From the NCBI RefSeq assembly GCF_028335745.1, contig NZ_CP116477.1, forward strand, positions 1,426,001 to 1,490,000: a stretch of 64,000 nucleotides of DNA. Direction: 5' to 3'. Numbering within the stretch: position 1 is the stretch's first letter; every line of letters begins with the position of its first letter. Of the stretch, positions 52,283-62,602 are shown piece after piece. The position numbers were made by a program, and so were the translations under genes. The stretch comes from Pectobacterium sp. A5351. Lineage in GTDB: Bacteria; Pseudomonadota; Gammaproteobacteria; Enterobacterales; Enterobacteriaceae. The notes beneath the pieces were generated by a model. The model saw nothing but the letters and a program-made list of their open reading frames with translations, was not told the DNA's origin and made no database searches.

Positions 52283-54418
52283 TTACTGTGTAATCATGTC
52301 ATTTTTTAGTTGTACGAGTTCAGGCAAAAGATCGAGCAGCAGGCCGATTTGCTGAATAACTAATGATTCTTTACTGTCTGACTCAGGTGAAAGGGATTGA
52401 ATGCTGGCGGTAATAGTTTTCAATCCCTGATTGATACGCACACTTTCCTCTTCGCTACCGTGTAGCGCGTCATCAACATGGCAAACGGCATCATCCAGCA
52501 ACAGCAGCGTTTCCGACGAAGTAATTTTCCCGCGGTGTGCGCCGAGCGTTGAAATATAGCTTAACAACGTATGATTCAGACACATGAAGCGAAATGCACT
52601 GTCCAGTTTGCTCCGGGTTGCGTGAGGTTCTGAAGACATATTCGACACAACGGATGCCAGTTCGGCATCGCAGTTATGTGCATCCCGGCGGGCGATACGA
52701 TAAGGCAGGCTATTATCTTTCCCCTGATGATATTGCACCATAATTGCGTCCAGATAACGGCAGTTGGCGTCTAATGTCTTATTAATGACGGTTGTCAGAC
52801 CGCGAAAACGCCAGTCCGGCCAGATAAAGCTCACCGCAGCCCATGCGATGGCACACCCCAATAAGGTATCGATAATACGTGGCACCGTGACTTCAAAGCC
52901 TTCGCCCAACAGGTTGAAGCAGAGCAGGACAAGCAGCGTAATAAACATGGTCGCGTGTGCGTACTGTACGTTGCGAAAGGCAAAGAACAGCACGCCGCTG
53001 ATGACGACTAACGTGAGTTGTCCTTCCAGTGAAGGGACGAAATATAAGACAGGCAAGCCGAGTAAAATACCGGTCAAAGTCCCAATAATCCTCAACGTCA
53101 GCCGTCGCCGGGTGGCGTTATAGTTTGGCTGGCAAACAAACAGGCTGGTCAGCAGAATCCAGTAACCGTGCTGCATCCCCGTGACCTGAATCAACGCGTA
53201 GCCGCTACAGAGTAGTATGGACATACGGATAGCATGCCGGAACAGCGCCGACTGGGGCGTCAGGTGGCGACTAATGCGCAAGCGGATGTCGCTCCACCCC
53301 GTGATTTTGTCATCTGCCAGCGTGTTTTCCGGGTTATTTTCTTGCTCAATAGCCTGTTCGGATTCGATTGTCGCTAACTGGGCATCAATCGCGCGCAGGT
53401 TATTTAATAAATAAGTGAGCGCTTTGATTTGCGTAGCATCCGCCATGTTGTTGGCCGCGATGCGCGCAATAGCCGATTCAAGGTGCACGAAAGCCCGCTC
53501 AAGGCGGCTATCATGCTGATATTTTTGCTGCAACAGAATGGATTGCGACAGTTGCTGACAGGCTTTGGCCTGCATGCTCAGCAGGCGTTGAAAGCGGAAT
53601 AAGACATCGCTATAGCGCAGCTTTTCACGCAGCTGCGGATAGTAAACATGCGACGAACTGGCCCGTTCGTGAATATCCTGAGCGACAAAATAGTAGTGCA
53701 GTGTTTGACGCGTCCCACGTTGTCCGCGATCGCCACGCAGACGGGTTAACAACGAAGACTTGGTCTGGTTGAGTATCGCAACCAACTGGCTGTTTGCCAT
53801 CGCGACATCAATCAAGGGTTTGTCGGTTTCTTCTTCAATATCGGGATCGAATAGGTTGGCTTTTGCATCCAGATAGCGGGCCAACTGTTGATAACACTGC
53901 GCGAGGTTGTCCTGTAACGGGCGGATTGGGAAGATCAGATGGCCGAACAGTGTAAGCAGGTTGTACCACGATGCGCCGATCAGCAGCATGATGGGCTGCT
54001 GATACCAGTTGTCATAAAGAGAGATGCCCAGCATAGTGTAAATCGCGATCAGCAGTGCGCCGAATGCGATTGTCGCATAGCGCTGCCCTAATGCGCCGAG
54101 CAGAATAAAGCCGCAGGTCGATACCGCTAGGCCAATCCCGAACAGCCAGGGATAGGGAAAAAGCAGTTCGATCGAGACGGACGCGACAAAAAAACAGGCC
54201 AGCGTAATGAACAGATTACGTAGACGCCCGGTGAGGCGATCGTCAAGGTCGGTGAGGGCGGCCGCGACGACACCAAGCGTGATGGGAATGGTCGATGTTG
54301 GCTGACCTAGCCACCAGGGAACTGCTGCCGCACCACTGAGTGCAATGAGGATACGAATGGTGTATAGCCAACTGCTATTGTACACATAGCGGCGAATTCC
54401 CGGGGCAAAGGTGAGCAA
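52283..54418 (-). CDS. yccS: YccS/YhfK-type inner-membrane protein (FUSC family)
   Basis: The 711-residue membrane protein has two blocks of about six helices (residues about 20-165 and 385-510) and soluble helical parts after each. The second block, near GMQHGYWILLTSLFVCQPNY and TRRRLTLRIIGTLTGILLGL, is the FUSC-like signature. These proteins are thought to act as aromatic-acid or drug exporters, but YccS itself is not characterised. It lies on the minus strand with yccF upstream, as in E. coli (720 residues). Confidence 0.92.
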   Translation of the reverse strand: MLTFAPGIRRYVYNSSWLYTIRILIALSGAAAVPWWLGQPTSTIPITLGVVAAALTDLDDRLTGRLRNLFITLACFFVASVSIELLFPYPWLFGIGLAVSTCGFILLGALGQRYATIAFGALLIAIYTMLGISLYDNWYQQPIMLLIGASWYNLLTLFGHLIFPIRPLQDNLAQCYQQLARYLDAKANLFDPDIEEETDKPLIDVAMANSQLVAILNQTKSSLLTRLRGDRGQRGTRQTLHYYFVAQDIHERASSSHVYYPQLREKLRYSDVLFRFQRLLSMQAKACQQLSQSILLQQKYQHDSRLERAFVHLESAIARIAANNMADATQIKALTYLLNNLRAIDAQLATIESEQAIEQENNPENTLADDKITGWSDIRLRISRHLTPQSALFRHAIRMSILLCSGYALIQVTGMQHGYWILLTSLFVCQPNYNATRRRLTLRIIGTLTGILLGLPVLYFVPSLEGQLTLVVISGVLFFAFRNVQYAHATMFITLLVLLCFNLLGEGFEVTVPRIIDTLLGCAIAWAAVSFIWPDWRFRGLTTVINKTLDANCRYLDAIMVQYHQGKDNSLPYRIARRDAHNCDAELASVVSNMSSEPHATRSKLDSAFRFMCLNHTLLSYISTLGAHRGKITSSETLLLLDDAVCHVDDALHGSEEESVRINQGLKTITASIQSLSPESDSKESLVIQQIGLLLDLLPELVQLKNDMITQ

Positions 54419-54438
54419 CGTAATATCCTTAAATGCCG

Positions 54439-54885
54439 TTAGCGAAAGCGGCGGCGGGCATTATTTTCCCGCGCAGCCTGTGCAAGTTCGACGGAAACTA
54501 CGCGACGTCCTACTGGCCACAGCGCGATGGCAGCGATCTTAAAATTGGCGATGCCAACGGGAATGCCAATGATCGTAATACACTGCGCGATACCTGTAAT
54601 GATGTGCGACAGGCAAAGCCACCAGCCAAAGAAAATAAACCAGAAGATATTCAGCAGAGAGCCGCCGGCGTTGAGAATCGTGCTCTTTTCATCCGGTCGC
54701 AGTTCATCAACATGGATGGCCTCATTACCATAAGGCAAGAGCGACAGCTTAGTGATTTCCCAGCATGAGCGTGTTAGCGGTAAGGTAAAAATCAGCAGCA
54801 CGCTGACGACCGTCGCCAGAAGCCAGGCTAGTGTGGTGAAAAAACCACCTAATACGAAGTTAAGGATATTCAACACAGTACGCAT
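54439..54885 (-). CDS. yccF: YccF inner-membrane protein
   Basis: The 148-residue membrane protein has four hydrophobic segments and two copies of the YccF motif (about FFTTLAWLLATVVSVLLIFT and NIFWFIFFGWWLCLSHIITG). It is the length of E. coli YccF (148) from ATG 54885. Its function is unknown. It is likely cotranscribed with yccS, 20 bp downstream. Confidence 0.93.
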   Translation of the reverse strand: MRTVLNILNFVLGGFFTTLAWLLATVVSVLLIFTLPLTRSCWEITKLSLLPYGNEAIHVDELRPDEKSTILNAGGSLLNIFWFIFFGWWLCLSHIITGIAQCITIIGIPVGIANFKIAAIALWPVGRRVVSVELAQAARENNARRRFR

Positions 54886-55083
54886 AATCTCTCCTGTACG
54901 TGTAAGGTAACCCGGTAAAGTAACCAAACTCGCTGATGGTAAAAGAATTATCACATTAAGCATTAGGATATTCTAACCTGTTTTTAAGGCTAGAGCGTGA
55001 AGTCTGATAACGGGTAAACTAGGGAACAGATAAACGACGAAAAATGGACGAATAACCTCTCACATAGTCATGGCGCGAACATC

Positions 55084-57141
55084 ATGGAACTGAAATCCAC
55101 CTCGTTAGGTAAACATCTGGCCCGGCATCCTTACAATCGGGTGCGGTTACTGAATGCCGGTGTCGAAGTGAGTGGCGATAAACATCAATACCTGATCCCC
55201 TTTAACCAACTGCTGGGCATTCACTGTAAAAGAGGGCTGGTGTGGGGAGAGCTGGAATTTGAATTGCCAGCCGGGAAAGTGGTGCGCTTGCACGGAACAG
55301 AATGGCAGGAAACGCAGGCTTTTTACCGCTCTCTTCTCAAGTCTTGGCTTGGCTGGAGCGAGGCGATGAGTCTGGTCAGCGCCGAGGTTTTGCAGCGTCA
55401 AACGGACAGTATTCAAGCGCTGATGCAGCAGGATAAATGGTTTAGCCGTCAGGCGCTGTCAACGTTGCAGAATGCTATCCGCGATTCTCTGGCAGCGCTT
55501 CCCCTGCCTGTTTCTCGTCTGGAAACCTTTGATAACTGCCGTGATAACTACCGGGACTGCCTGCGCTGGCTTGAGCTGGGCGATGAGATGCGCACTGCGG
55601 CGAATCAGGCATGGATGGATCGCACGTTGGCGGCAGAGCAATCTTTCTTTGAAACGGTGGAGAGTTCGCCATTAAACGTGTCGCAGAGTAAGGCCGTGAT
55701 AAATGGCGAAGAGGGCGTACTGGTGCTGGCGGGCGCAGGCAGCGGGAAAACCTCCGTGCTGGTGGCTCGAGCGGCGTGGTTAATGCATCGGCAGGAAGCC
55801 ATGCCCGATCAAATTTTGCTACTGGCGTTTGGTCGTAAAGCAGCAGAAGAGATGAATGAGCGCATTCAGGAACGACTCCACACGAACGACATTCAGGCCA
55901 AGACGTTCCATTCGCTGGCATTGCACATCATTCAGCAGGCTAGTCGTAAGGTACCGATGATAAGCCAGTTGGAAAGCGATGCGAAACAGCGTCGGGAACT
56001 GCTGATTTCTCACTGGCAGCAGCAATGTGCCGAGAAGAAAACGCAGGCTAACGGATGGCGGCGTTGGTTAATAGAAGAGCTGGAGTGGGATGTGCCAGAA
56101 GGTGATTTCTGGCATGACCCGAAACTCGCGGGGCGACTGGCCGGGCGACTAGAGCGGTGGCTAGGGTTGATGCGTATGCATGGCGGCAGTCAGAGCGAAA
56201 TGGTTGAGCTGGCACCAGAATCCATTCGGAGCGAATTTCAGCAACGCGTTCGCCTGATGGCGCCGTTGCTGAAAGCCTGGAAAAAGGCACTTAAGGATGA
56301 AAACGCGGTCGATTTCTCTGGCCTCATCCATCAGGCTGTAAACCTGCTGGATAAAGGGCGTTTTGTTAGCCCCTGGAAACACATTCTGGTGGACGAATTC
56401 CAGGATATTTCGCCACAGCGTGCGAACCTGCTGGCAGCACTGCGTCGACAGAATAGCCGTACCTGTCTTTTTGCCGTAGGGGATGACTGGCAGGCCATTT
56501 ACCGCTTTAGCGGTGCTGAACTGACGTTGACGACGGCTTTTGAAGAGCATTTCGGCGTAGGTGAGCAGTGCGCGCTGGATACTACCTATCGTTTTAATGA
56601 GCGCATTGGTGAAATTGCCAATACGTTCATACAACAAAACCCGTATCAGTTGAAGAAACCGCTTAATAGCCTAAGTAAGGGGGATAAAAAAGCGGTGACT
56701 ATCCTACCTCAGGATCAACTTGAGCCACTTCTGGACAAACTGAGCGGCTTTGTAAAAGCGGATGAACGCATTCTCGTGCTTGCCCGCTACCATCATTTAC
56801 GTCCTGCCATTTTGGATAAGGCCGCGACCAAATGGCCGAATTTGCATATTGATTTCATGACCGTGCATGCCAGTAAAGGGCAGCAGGCGGAATATGTCAT
56901 TATTGTGGGTATGCATGAAGGGAAAGACGGCTTCCCGGCACCGGCAAGGGAATCTGTGATTGAGGCGGTGCTGTTACCTGAACCGGAAGATTTCCCCGAT
57001 GCGGAAGAACGTCGCTTACTGTATGTGGCGTTGACGAGAGCGAAACATCGCGTCTGGTTGCTACAGGATGTGACGAATCCCTCGGTGTTTATTGAACATC
57101 TTCATCGCTTAGACGTGCCGACGCAGCGTAAGCCAGGATAA
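55084..57141 (+). CDS. helD: DNA helicase IV
   Basis: The 685-residue SF1 UvrD/Rep-like 3'-5' helicase has E. coli HelD length. Walker A is LVLAGAGSGKTSVLVARA (about residue 213), Walker B ILVDEFQDIS, motif III VGDDWQAIYRFSGAE, and motifs V-VI MTVHASKGQQAEYV and YVALTRAKHRVWLL. The specific N-terminal domain of about 200 residues distinguishes helicase IV. It takes part in recombination and stress-linked mutagenesis. It is divergent from yccF. Confidence 0.96.
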   Translation: MELKSTSLGKHLARHPYNRVRLLNAGVEVSGDKHQYLIPFNQLLGIHCKRGLVWGELEFELPAGKVVRLHGTEWQETQAFYRSLLKSWLGWSEAMSLVSAEVLQRQTDSIQALMQQDKWFSRQALSTLQNAIRDSLAALPLPVSRLETFDNCRDNYRDCLRWLELGDEMRTAANQAWMDRTLAAEQSFFETVESSPLNVSQSKAVINGEEGVLVLAGAGSGKTSVLVARAAWLMHRQEAMPDQILLLAFGRKAAEEMNERIQERLHTNDIQAKTFHSLALHIIQQASRKVPMISQLESDAKQRRELLISHWQQQCAEKKTQANGWRRWLIEELEWDVPEGDFWHDPKLAGRLAGRLERWLGLMRMHGGSQSEMVELAPESIRSEFQQRVRLMAPLLKAWKKALKDENAVDFSGLIHQAVNLLDKGRFVSPWKHILVDEFQDISPQRANLLAALRRQNSRTCLFAVGDDWQAIYRFSGAELTLTTAFEEHFGVGEQCALDTTYRFNERIGEIANTFIQQNPYQLKKPLNSLSKGDKKAVTILPQDQLEPLLDKLSGFVKADERILVLARYHHLRPAILDKAATKWPNLHIDFMTVHASKGQQAEYVIIVGMHEGKDGFPAPARESVIEAVLLPEPEDFPDAEERRLLYVALTRAKHRVWLLQDVTNPSVFIEHLHRLDVPTQRKPG

Positions 57142-57222
57142 CGAAAAGCGAAAGTAGAGAGGTGGAGCAGCAGAAACCAGCGTCGACGGTGTGGCTCGCC
57201 GCTGGTCCATGGTGATGTGCGG

Positions 57223-57684
57223 CTACGACTTCAGGCGGTCTTGCAGATAGCGCTGATAATCAGGGATGGCGATCTCTACAGGTTCTTTAAATAGCGCTGA
57301 GTTGACCAGAAAATCCGCCGTTGCACGGTTGGTGGCCACGGGAATATTCCACACTGTTGCTAGCCTCAGCAGCGCCTTCACATCGGGGTCGTGTGGTACG
57401 GCGTTAAGTGGATCCCAAAAGAAGATCATTAAATCGATTTTTCCTTCGGAAATGAGTGCGCCAACCTGTTGATCCCCCCCCATTGGCCCGCTCAGCATGC
57501 TTTTTACGGGCAGTCCCGTATTCAACTGAATCAGGTTCCCGGTGGTTCCGGTGGCGTAAAGCGTGTGCGCTTCGAGCTGTTCTTTATTCGTACCAACCCA
57601 ATCCAGGAGGGATTGTTTACAGTGGTCGTGTGCTACCAGCGCAATATGTTTTTGCGCGGCGATGGTACGGGTGGTGAACTCCAT
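57223..57684 (-). CDS. mgsA: Methylglyoxal synthase
   Basis: The 153-residue enzyme converts dihydroxyacetone phosphate to methylglyoxal and phosphate when phosphate is low or sugar flux is high. [20 protein letters not shown] has the catalytic Asp (about 71), and [20 protein letters not shown] is the phosphate-binding part. ATG 57684 gives the E. coli length (152). It is convergent with helD. Confidence 0.96.
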   Translation of the reverse strand: MEFTTRTIAAQKHIALVAHDHCKQSLLDWVGTNKEQLEAHTLYATGTTGNLIQLNTGLPVKSMLSGPMGGDQQVGALISEGKIDLMIFFWDPLNAVPHDPDVKALLRLATVWNIPVATNRATADFLVNSALFKEPVEIAIPDYQRYLQDRLKS

Positions 57685-57821
57685 GGTTACGTCCTTCAAT
57701 CTGGTGTAGTAAAGCTGACGCTAGGGTACAGACAGATTACGGAAACGCTGTTTCAGTGCAAAGCGATAAAAGCAAGAAAAGGCGAACGGGTATCAAAAAT
57801 CTGATGTGACTGCGCGTAAAA

Positions 57822-58346
57822 TCACCAGGTTACGGATTCATTCAGTGCACTGGCAAAACCTGCAACGGAAGCCCCTTTTGCTGCCGCGTTGTACTCCGAC
57901 ATTTTCCGCTCTATATCGAGCAGGTCATTGTCAGCAATGACAAGTGCATCGGTACGTACGGGGATAACCTGATTTTTTTCATCAAGTAGTTGATATTGAG
58001 GCTGAGCAGTGAAATTTTTGCGATCCTCAAGGGTGTGCAGCGGAGGGAGTTTAAATGACACCGATGCCACTTTTTCTGTGTTAAACGCTGCAATCAACGT
58101 GGAAGGGAAATAGGTCACAGGTACACCAGTTTGGGCATCGACGGTATCGACAACTTTAAACAAAATCTGGTGTTGCCCACTACCAAGTTCGAGGCTATCG
58201 GCACCTTTCAGCAACGAACCTGACATTTTTTGCCCGTCAACCATCAGGAGATCGATTTTCTGATCTAATTTCAACGTTGTTGCCGCAATTGCAGAAGAAC
58301 TGAAACCTGCAATAAAGAGGCAGACAGTGATGAAGTCGAATTTCAT
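57822..58346 (-). CDS. csgI: Curli-modulating periplasmic protein (YccT/CsgI)
   Basis: The 174-residue DUF2057 protein has a signal peptide (MKFDFITVCLFIAGFSSSAI). The family core is KIDLLMVDGQKMSGSLLKGA, LELGSGQHQILFKVVDT and SVSFKLPPLHTLEDRKNF. In E. coli YccT (CsgI) inhibits curli polymerisation in the periplasm. ATG 58346 is used because it opens the signal peptide. It has the enterobacterial place between mgsA and yccU. Curli genes are not visible in this window. Confidence 0.85.
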   Translation of the reverse strand: MKFDFITVCLFIAGFSSSAIAATTLKLDQKIDLLMVDGQKMSGSLLKGADSLELGSGQHQILFKVVDTVDAQTGVPVTYFPSTLIAAFNTEKVASVSFKLPPLHTLEDRKNFTAQPQYQLLDEKNQVIPVRTDALVIADNDLLDIERKMSEYNAAAKGASVAGFASALNESVTW

Positions 58347-58539
58347 AATTTTCCCAAATGGCACGCAATCCAAGTATTGTTGAGGAATTGTCTGAATGTG
58401 TCAAAGGTTTCAATTTGAAACAGGCTGTTATGGCATTTTTCGTTCTATAGGGTGTAGACGGTGAGTCTTTAAGCCATTTCCTGCTATTCGTAGAATGTGC
58501 GATACACTGTAATAAATCACGCAACAGAGGCGGAATAGC

Positions 58540-58953
58540 ATGAATGACAGTGATATTGAATCTGTACTGAAAACGGTAAAAACCATTGCACTTGTGGGTG
58601 CCAGCAATAAGCCTTCCCGCCCGAGTTATGGTGTGATGGCGTATTTGCTTGAGCAGGGGTACGACGTTATTCCCGTTAGTCCCAAATTGGTTGGCCAGAC
58701 GCTCCTGGGCCAAAAAGCGTATGCCAGCTTAGCGGATATTCCTAAACCGGTTGATATGGTCGATGTCTTTCGCCAACCGGAAGCGGCTTATGAGGTTGCC
58801 AAAGAGGCAATCACCATTGGCGCTAGTGTGCTATGGCTACAGATCGGCGTCATCAATGAGCAAGCGGCAATTTTGGCGAACGATGCTGGGCTGAAAGTCG
58901 TGATGGATCGCTGTCCGAAAATTGAAATCCCACGGCTGGGTCTGGGTAAATAA
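58540..58953 (+). CDS. yccU: YccU-like CoA-binding protein
   Basis: The 137-residue CoA_binding_2 (Rossmann) protein reads [40 protein letters not shown] and [17 protein letters not shown], with a Cys near the C-terminus (VMDRCPKIE). The family binds CoA; the biological role is unknown. The length is as in E. coli YccU (137). GAGGCGG is the ribosome site. Confidence 0.94.
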   Translation: MNDSDIESVLKTVKTIALVGASNKPSRPSYGVMAYLLEQGYDVIPVSPKLVGQTLLGQKAYASLADIPKPVDMVDVFRQPEAAYEVAKEAITIGASVLWLQIGVINEQAAILANDAGLKVVMDRCPKIEIPRLGLGK

Positions 58954-59051
58954 GCGTTTGGGGAAACTAGGTCACAGACGCAGGGCGATGTTGAGTATCA
59001 CGACATCGCCAATGTCTGTTTTCAGTAGCCAATATTTGCCGTCGGGAAAAG

Positions 59052-59402
<351 letters not shown>

Positions 59403-59582
59403 TTACGTGGAGGATTACCGCATCCGATAACGCCTTTTAGCGTACAGCGTTTTTTCAAGCGATCTGTTCATTGATGAACTACGGGCTGAACATATTATTA
59501 ATAGTATGGTGTAAATTTTTAGAAGATACAGCCCAGTTAGTGAAATGTTGTTTAGCCTATTGGGATGGAAAAAGGGGGAAAT

Positions 59583-59861
59583 ATGGCAAATATAGCAACT
59601 GTCGCCTATGTCTATGGCATGGTTCAGGGGGTGGGATTTCGCTACAGCACGTTGCATCAGGCCAGGCGACTGGGGCTCAATGGGTATGCGCGCAATTGCG
59701 ATGATGGTAGCGTGGAAGTGGTAGCAAACGGCGAACCTCATGCGGTAGAGGTGTTGATCGAGTGGCTGAAGCAAGGAGGCCCACGAAGCGCCAGAGTGGA
59801 TAAGGTGCTTATTGAGCCACACGGCAAGACGGACTATGAGGGTTTTACGATCCGCTATTGA
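59583..59861 (+). CDS. yccX: Acylphosphatase
   Basis: The 92-residue alpha/beta enzyme hydrolyses acylphosphates. The catalytic Arg lies in [20 protein letters not shown], and the Asn in [20 protein letters not shown] 59583 has AAAGGGGGAAAT upstream; the open frame from 59565 is not used. The length matches E. coli YccX (92). It is convergent with tusE. Confidence 0.95.
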   Translation: MANIATVAYVYGMVQGVGFRYSTLHQARRLGLNGYARNCDDGSVEVVANGEPHAVEVLIEWLKQGGPRSARVDKVLIEPHGKTDYEGFTIRY

Positions 59862-59873
59862 AAGCGGATGACG

Positions 59874-60203
59874 CTAGATGCATTTGACCGGTTTGGGTAA
59901 GCCGGCAATTTTCGTTGCCTGCTTTGCAGGCCCTTTCGGGAACAGTTTATACAGGTAGCGACTGTTTCCTTTCTCTTCGCCATACTTTTGCGCCATCGCT
60001 TTAACCAACATGCGTATCGCGGGTGATGTATTAAATTCCTGATAAAAATTTCGTACAAACCGGACAACTTCCCAATGCGGTTCAGTTAGCGTGATGCCTT
60101 CTTGTTCTGCTAACACCTGAGCCAACGCTTCACTCCACGCGGTGCTATCCATTAGGTAACCTTGCGCGTCTGTTGCGATTGTGCGTCCTTCAAACTCCAA
60201 CAT
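59874..60203 (-). CDS. tusE: Sulphur-relay protein TusE
   Basis: The 109-residue DsrC-like protein ends KPVKCI with the essential penultimate Cys that accepts persulphide from TusBCD and passes it to MnmA for 2-thiouridine synthesis. [19 protein letters not shown] and [20 protein letters not shown] are family blocks. The length equals that of E. coli TusE (109). It follows yccA downstream of a terminator. Confidence 0.96.
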   Translation of the reverse strand: MLEFEGRTIATDAQGYLMDSTAWSEALAQVLAEQEGITLTEPHWEVVRFVRNFYQEFNTSPAIRMLVKAMAQKYGEEKGNSRYLYKLFPKGPAKQATKIAGLPKPVKCI

Positions 60204-60263
60204 TTTCTCTCCACCAGCGATAAATCAGCCCGCAGTTTAGCAAATTTTTCTGTCTACGCCGGA

Positions 60264-60290
60264 ATAAAAAAAAGCCCCGACAGGGGCTTT
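60264..60290 (-). terminator. yccA terminator
   Basis: AAAGCCCC-GACA-GGGGCTTT, with a T-run on the minus strand (A7 at 60266-60272). It lies 24 bp after the yccA stop. Confidence 0.9.
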
Positions 60291-60313
60291 CTCGGTGTAG
60301 TGCTAAACGAGAC

Positions 60314-60973
60314 TTAGTCGTTACGCATGATGCCCAGAATGCTCAACAGGCTAACGAAGATATTATATATCGCGACATACAGGCTAACGGTTGCCCGGAT
60401 GTAGTTGGTTTCGCCACCGTGAATGATGTTACTGGTTTCCCACAGGATGGCACCCGCAGAGAACAGAATAAACAGGGCGCTGATCGCCAGATGTAATGCC
60501 GGAATCTGCAAGAACAGATTGGCGATGACGGCAACAATCAGAACGACGAATCCTGCCATCATCATGCCTGACAGGAAGGACATATCCTTACGTGTCGTTA
60601 AGACATAGGCTGAACAGCAGAAGAACACCAGTGCCGTGCCGCCTAGCGCTAGCATAACAATGTCGCCTGCGCCGGAAGAAATTAGCGAGCTTAAAATCGG
60701 GCCCAGCGTATAACCCATAAATCCAGTCAGAGCGAATGCCGCCAGAATACCCGCAGGGCTGTTTGCCAGTTTGTGCGTCAGGAACATCAGGCCATAAAAC
60801 CCAACCAGCATCAGAATCAAGCCAGGGGCAGGCAGGTTAAGTACGGTACTTGCCGTTGCGGTAACGGCGGAAAAGCCCAGCGTTAGCGACAGCAGGAAAT
60901 AGGTGTTGCGCAGCACTTTGTGCGTGCTGAGTAGCGAGCTTTCACGAGTAGAAGAAACAACAATACGATCCAT
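60314..60973 (-). CDS. yccA: Bax inhibitor-1-type FtsH modulator YccA
   Basis: The 219-residue BI-1/TMBIM-family membrane protein has seven membrane helices. [40 protein letters not shown] and [20 protein letters not shown] are characteristic. E. coli YccA is a substrate and modulator of the FtsH protease. The length is that of E. coli (219). It has a promoter in the 297-bp gap before tRNA-Ser. Confidence 0.95.
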   Translation of the reverse strand: MDRIVVSSTRESSLLSTHKVLRNTYFLLSLTLGFSAVTATASTVLNLPAPGLILMLVGFYGLMFLTHKLANSPAGILAAFALTGFMGYTLGPILSSLISSGAGDIVMLALGGTALVFFCCSAYVLTTRKDMSFLSGMMMAGFVVLIVAVIANLFLQIPALHLAISALFILFSAGAILWETSNIIHGGETNYIRATVSLYVAIYNIFVSLLSILGIMRND

Positions 60974-61270
60974 ATCAGCGACTCTCTCTTCAGGTGCTAT
61001 TATCCAATGCCAGAGAATAAATAGTTTCGGAACGTTATTAAAGGTGGTTTACCCTTCTTTACTCTACAAAACTCTACAAATTTTTCATCCTTCCAGCCTG
61101 TGCTCGCGTGTTGTTCTGCAATTTGTAGAGTGCTGGAGATAAGTTGCGCTATTTTATCTACTGTGTGACGGTTTTACGTTCAAATACGCTACGTTAGATT
61201 ATTTTTCAGGCAATTGAGCGTAGTGATACTTTACAAGGCCTCATTCACTGTTTATAGTTCGCGTCGTTGC

Positions 61271-61358
61271 GGAGGAGTGGCCGAGTGGTTGAAGGCACCG
61301 GTCTTGAAAACCGGCGACGCGAAAGTGTTCTAGAGTTCGAATCTCTACTCCTCCGCCA
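61271..61358 (+). tRNA. serT: tRNA-Ser (anticodon UGA)
   Basis: This class II tRNA has acceptor GGAGGAG/CTCCTCC, discriminator G and encoded CCA. The anticodon loop is CTTGAAA (anticodon TGA), with a long variable arm and GTTCGAATC in the T-arm. At 88 nt it equals E. coli serT and stands next to yccA, as there. Confidence 0.97.
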
Positions 61359-61366
61359 AAAAATTC

Positions 61367-61402
61367 AACGGGTTAGCTTAGGCTAGCCCGTTTGCGTTTT
61401 TA
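61367..61402 (+). terminator. serT terminator
   Basis: AACGGGTTAGC pairs with GCTAGCCCGTT, followed by TGCGTTTTT, nine bases after the tRNA. Confidence 0.85.
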
Positions 61403-61640
61403 GGTGTTGGTATTGGTTTGGTATATTTTATTGATATGGGCTATTTAACCCATTGTAGCTGATTGAATCGTATCTTTCTTGGGTATTAATCTTGGCTTGT
61501 ATTTCATCTGGGTTTTGGATATAAAGACAGCTATCACTGTAAGTGATCCTTCGTAAGCGTTCACGTTAATCAACGCAAGTAAATATGTGCTCTATATTGA
61601 GTATATAATTGTGCACGATTATTTATATGTTGGAGATGCT

Positions 61641-61910
61641 GTGAACGCTTCTAAAAATGATATTATATTTTTTGGTATACCTAAACTCCCTGCACGATAT
61701 GCATCATTAGTGATGCCATTGTTACTATCAATCCTAATGACATGCTTGGTCTCATTAATTAGTACATTTAAAGGGGTTGGTTTATCTTCACAATTTACAG
61801 AAAAATGGCTGAGTTCGTGGGGTATTTCTTGGCTCGTAGCCTTTCCTGTGCTGCTTTTTGTGTTACCCATTGTTCGAAAGATTACTACTAGCGTTGTTAA
61901 AGTTGTTTAA
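61641..61910 (+). CDS. DUF2798 membrane protein
   Basis: The 89-residue protein has two membrane segments (about 19-44 and 63-84) and the DUF2798 pattern: FFGIPKLPARYASLVMPLLL, LSSWGISWLVAFPVLLFVLP, ending VRKITTSVVKVV. Its function is unknown. GTG 61641 is selected as start because GGAG lies seven bases upstream; the frame opens 18 codons earlier without a ribosome site. A terminator follows directly. Small DUF2798 proteins occur as solitary genes in many Proteobacteria. Confidence 0.8.
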   Translation: MNASKNDIIFFGIPKLPARYASLVMPLLLSILMTCLVSLISTFKGVGLSSQFTEKWLSSWGISWLVAFPVLLFVLPIVRKITTSVVKVV

Positions 61911-61920
61911 TTAGTTCCTC

Positions 61921-61946
61921 AAACCGAGCCATGCAAAGCTCGGTTT
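61921..61946 (+). terminator. Terminator of the DUF2798 gene
   Basis: AAACCGAGC pairs with GCTCGGTTT, with loop CATGCAAA. It lies 11 bp after the stop codon. Confidence 0.8.
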
Positions 61947-61967
61947 GCCCTGTTCCCGGCAGTATTT

Positions 61968-62015
61968 GGTTTAATGATTAGGTTTAATGATTAGGTTTAA
62001 TGATTAGGTTTAATG
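61968..62015. repeat. Tandem 13-bp repeat
   Basis: GGTTTAATGATTA occurs three times head to tail, followed by a partial fourth copy. The surrounding 61947-62347 has no gene that I can support, and the segment 62100-62340 is AT-rich. Confidence 0.9.
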
Positions 62016-62347
62016 CCTAAAAGTTCAGCGCTATGACTTAAGGCATTTATCATAACTACAAACAGCGTTCGTACCGAGCTGCTGTGAACGTGTAGCGACG
62101 CTGCGATTCGAATTATTTTTATTGCCTATTCATTTAGAAACAAATATTAACGATTGGTAAAATAAATAGTTATCGCTTGTGCTCTTCGTCATTAATAAAT
62201 CGCGAGTTGTTGGTCATAAATAATAATGCAAATATTTGTGTTGTTTATCGCGGGCGTATCCATTAATAGGCGCACGTATTAAATAAAATTCTGACCGATA
62301 AAATATAAGCGTACCGGAAAATAATAGCGTAGTACTTTGACCTTACA

Positions 62348-62602
62348 TTAAATCAGAAAGTCGTCCTGAGTTTTATAAACAACTAACTCCAGCAATGCTC
62401 GATATTTCTCCTGAAAAGCGGTATTGGCCTCGGTTTCAATCTTGTGAACTAATTTAGCAATGATGGCCTTGTTACTGACGGAAAGGCCTGATTGAATGAT
62501 TTCTTCCACAATGTTGCCGAGCATTTCCATGTCACTGACCCGAGAGTCAGGACCGAAAGCGTCAGATATCGGGAGCTCATTTTGGGGCACCTCTGAATGC
62601 AT
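62348..62602 (-). CDS. AriR/YmgB-like small regulatory protein
   Basis: The 84-residue protein from ATG 62602 resembles the YmgB/AriR family: SDMEMLGNIVEEIIQSGLSV, SNKAIIAKLVHKIETEANTA and LELVVYKTQDDFLI. E. coli AriR is a small helical dimer linked to biofilm formation and acid resistance through the Rcs connector group. GAGGAAAA lies before the ATG. It is a solitary gene. The identity is judged from the C-terminal helix pair only. Confidence 0.7.
   Translation of the reverse strand: MHSEVPQNELPISDAFGPDSRVSDMEMLGNIVEEIIQSGLSVSNKAIIAKLVHKIETEANTAFQEKYRALLELVVYKTQDDFLI

Noticed and set aside
61968..62015. Tandem repeats as a CRISPR-like array.
   Set aside because: The units are 13 bp, contiguous and without spacers, and no cas genes are near.
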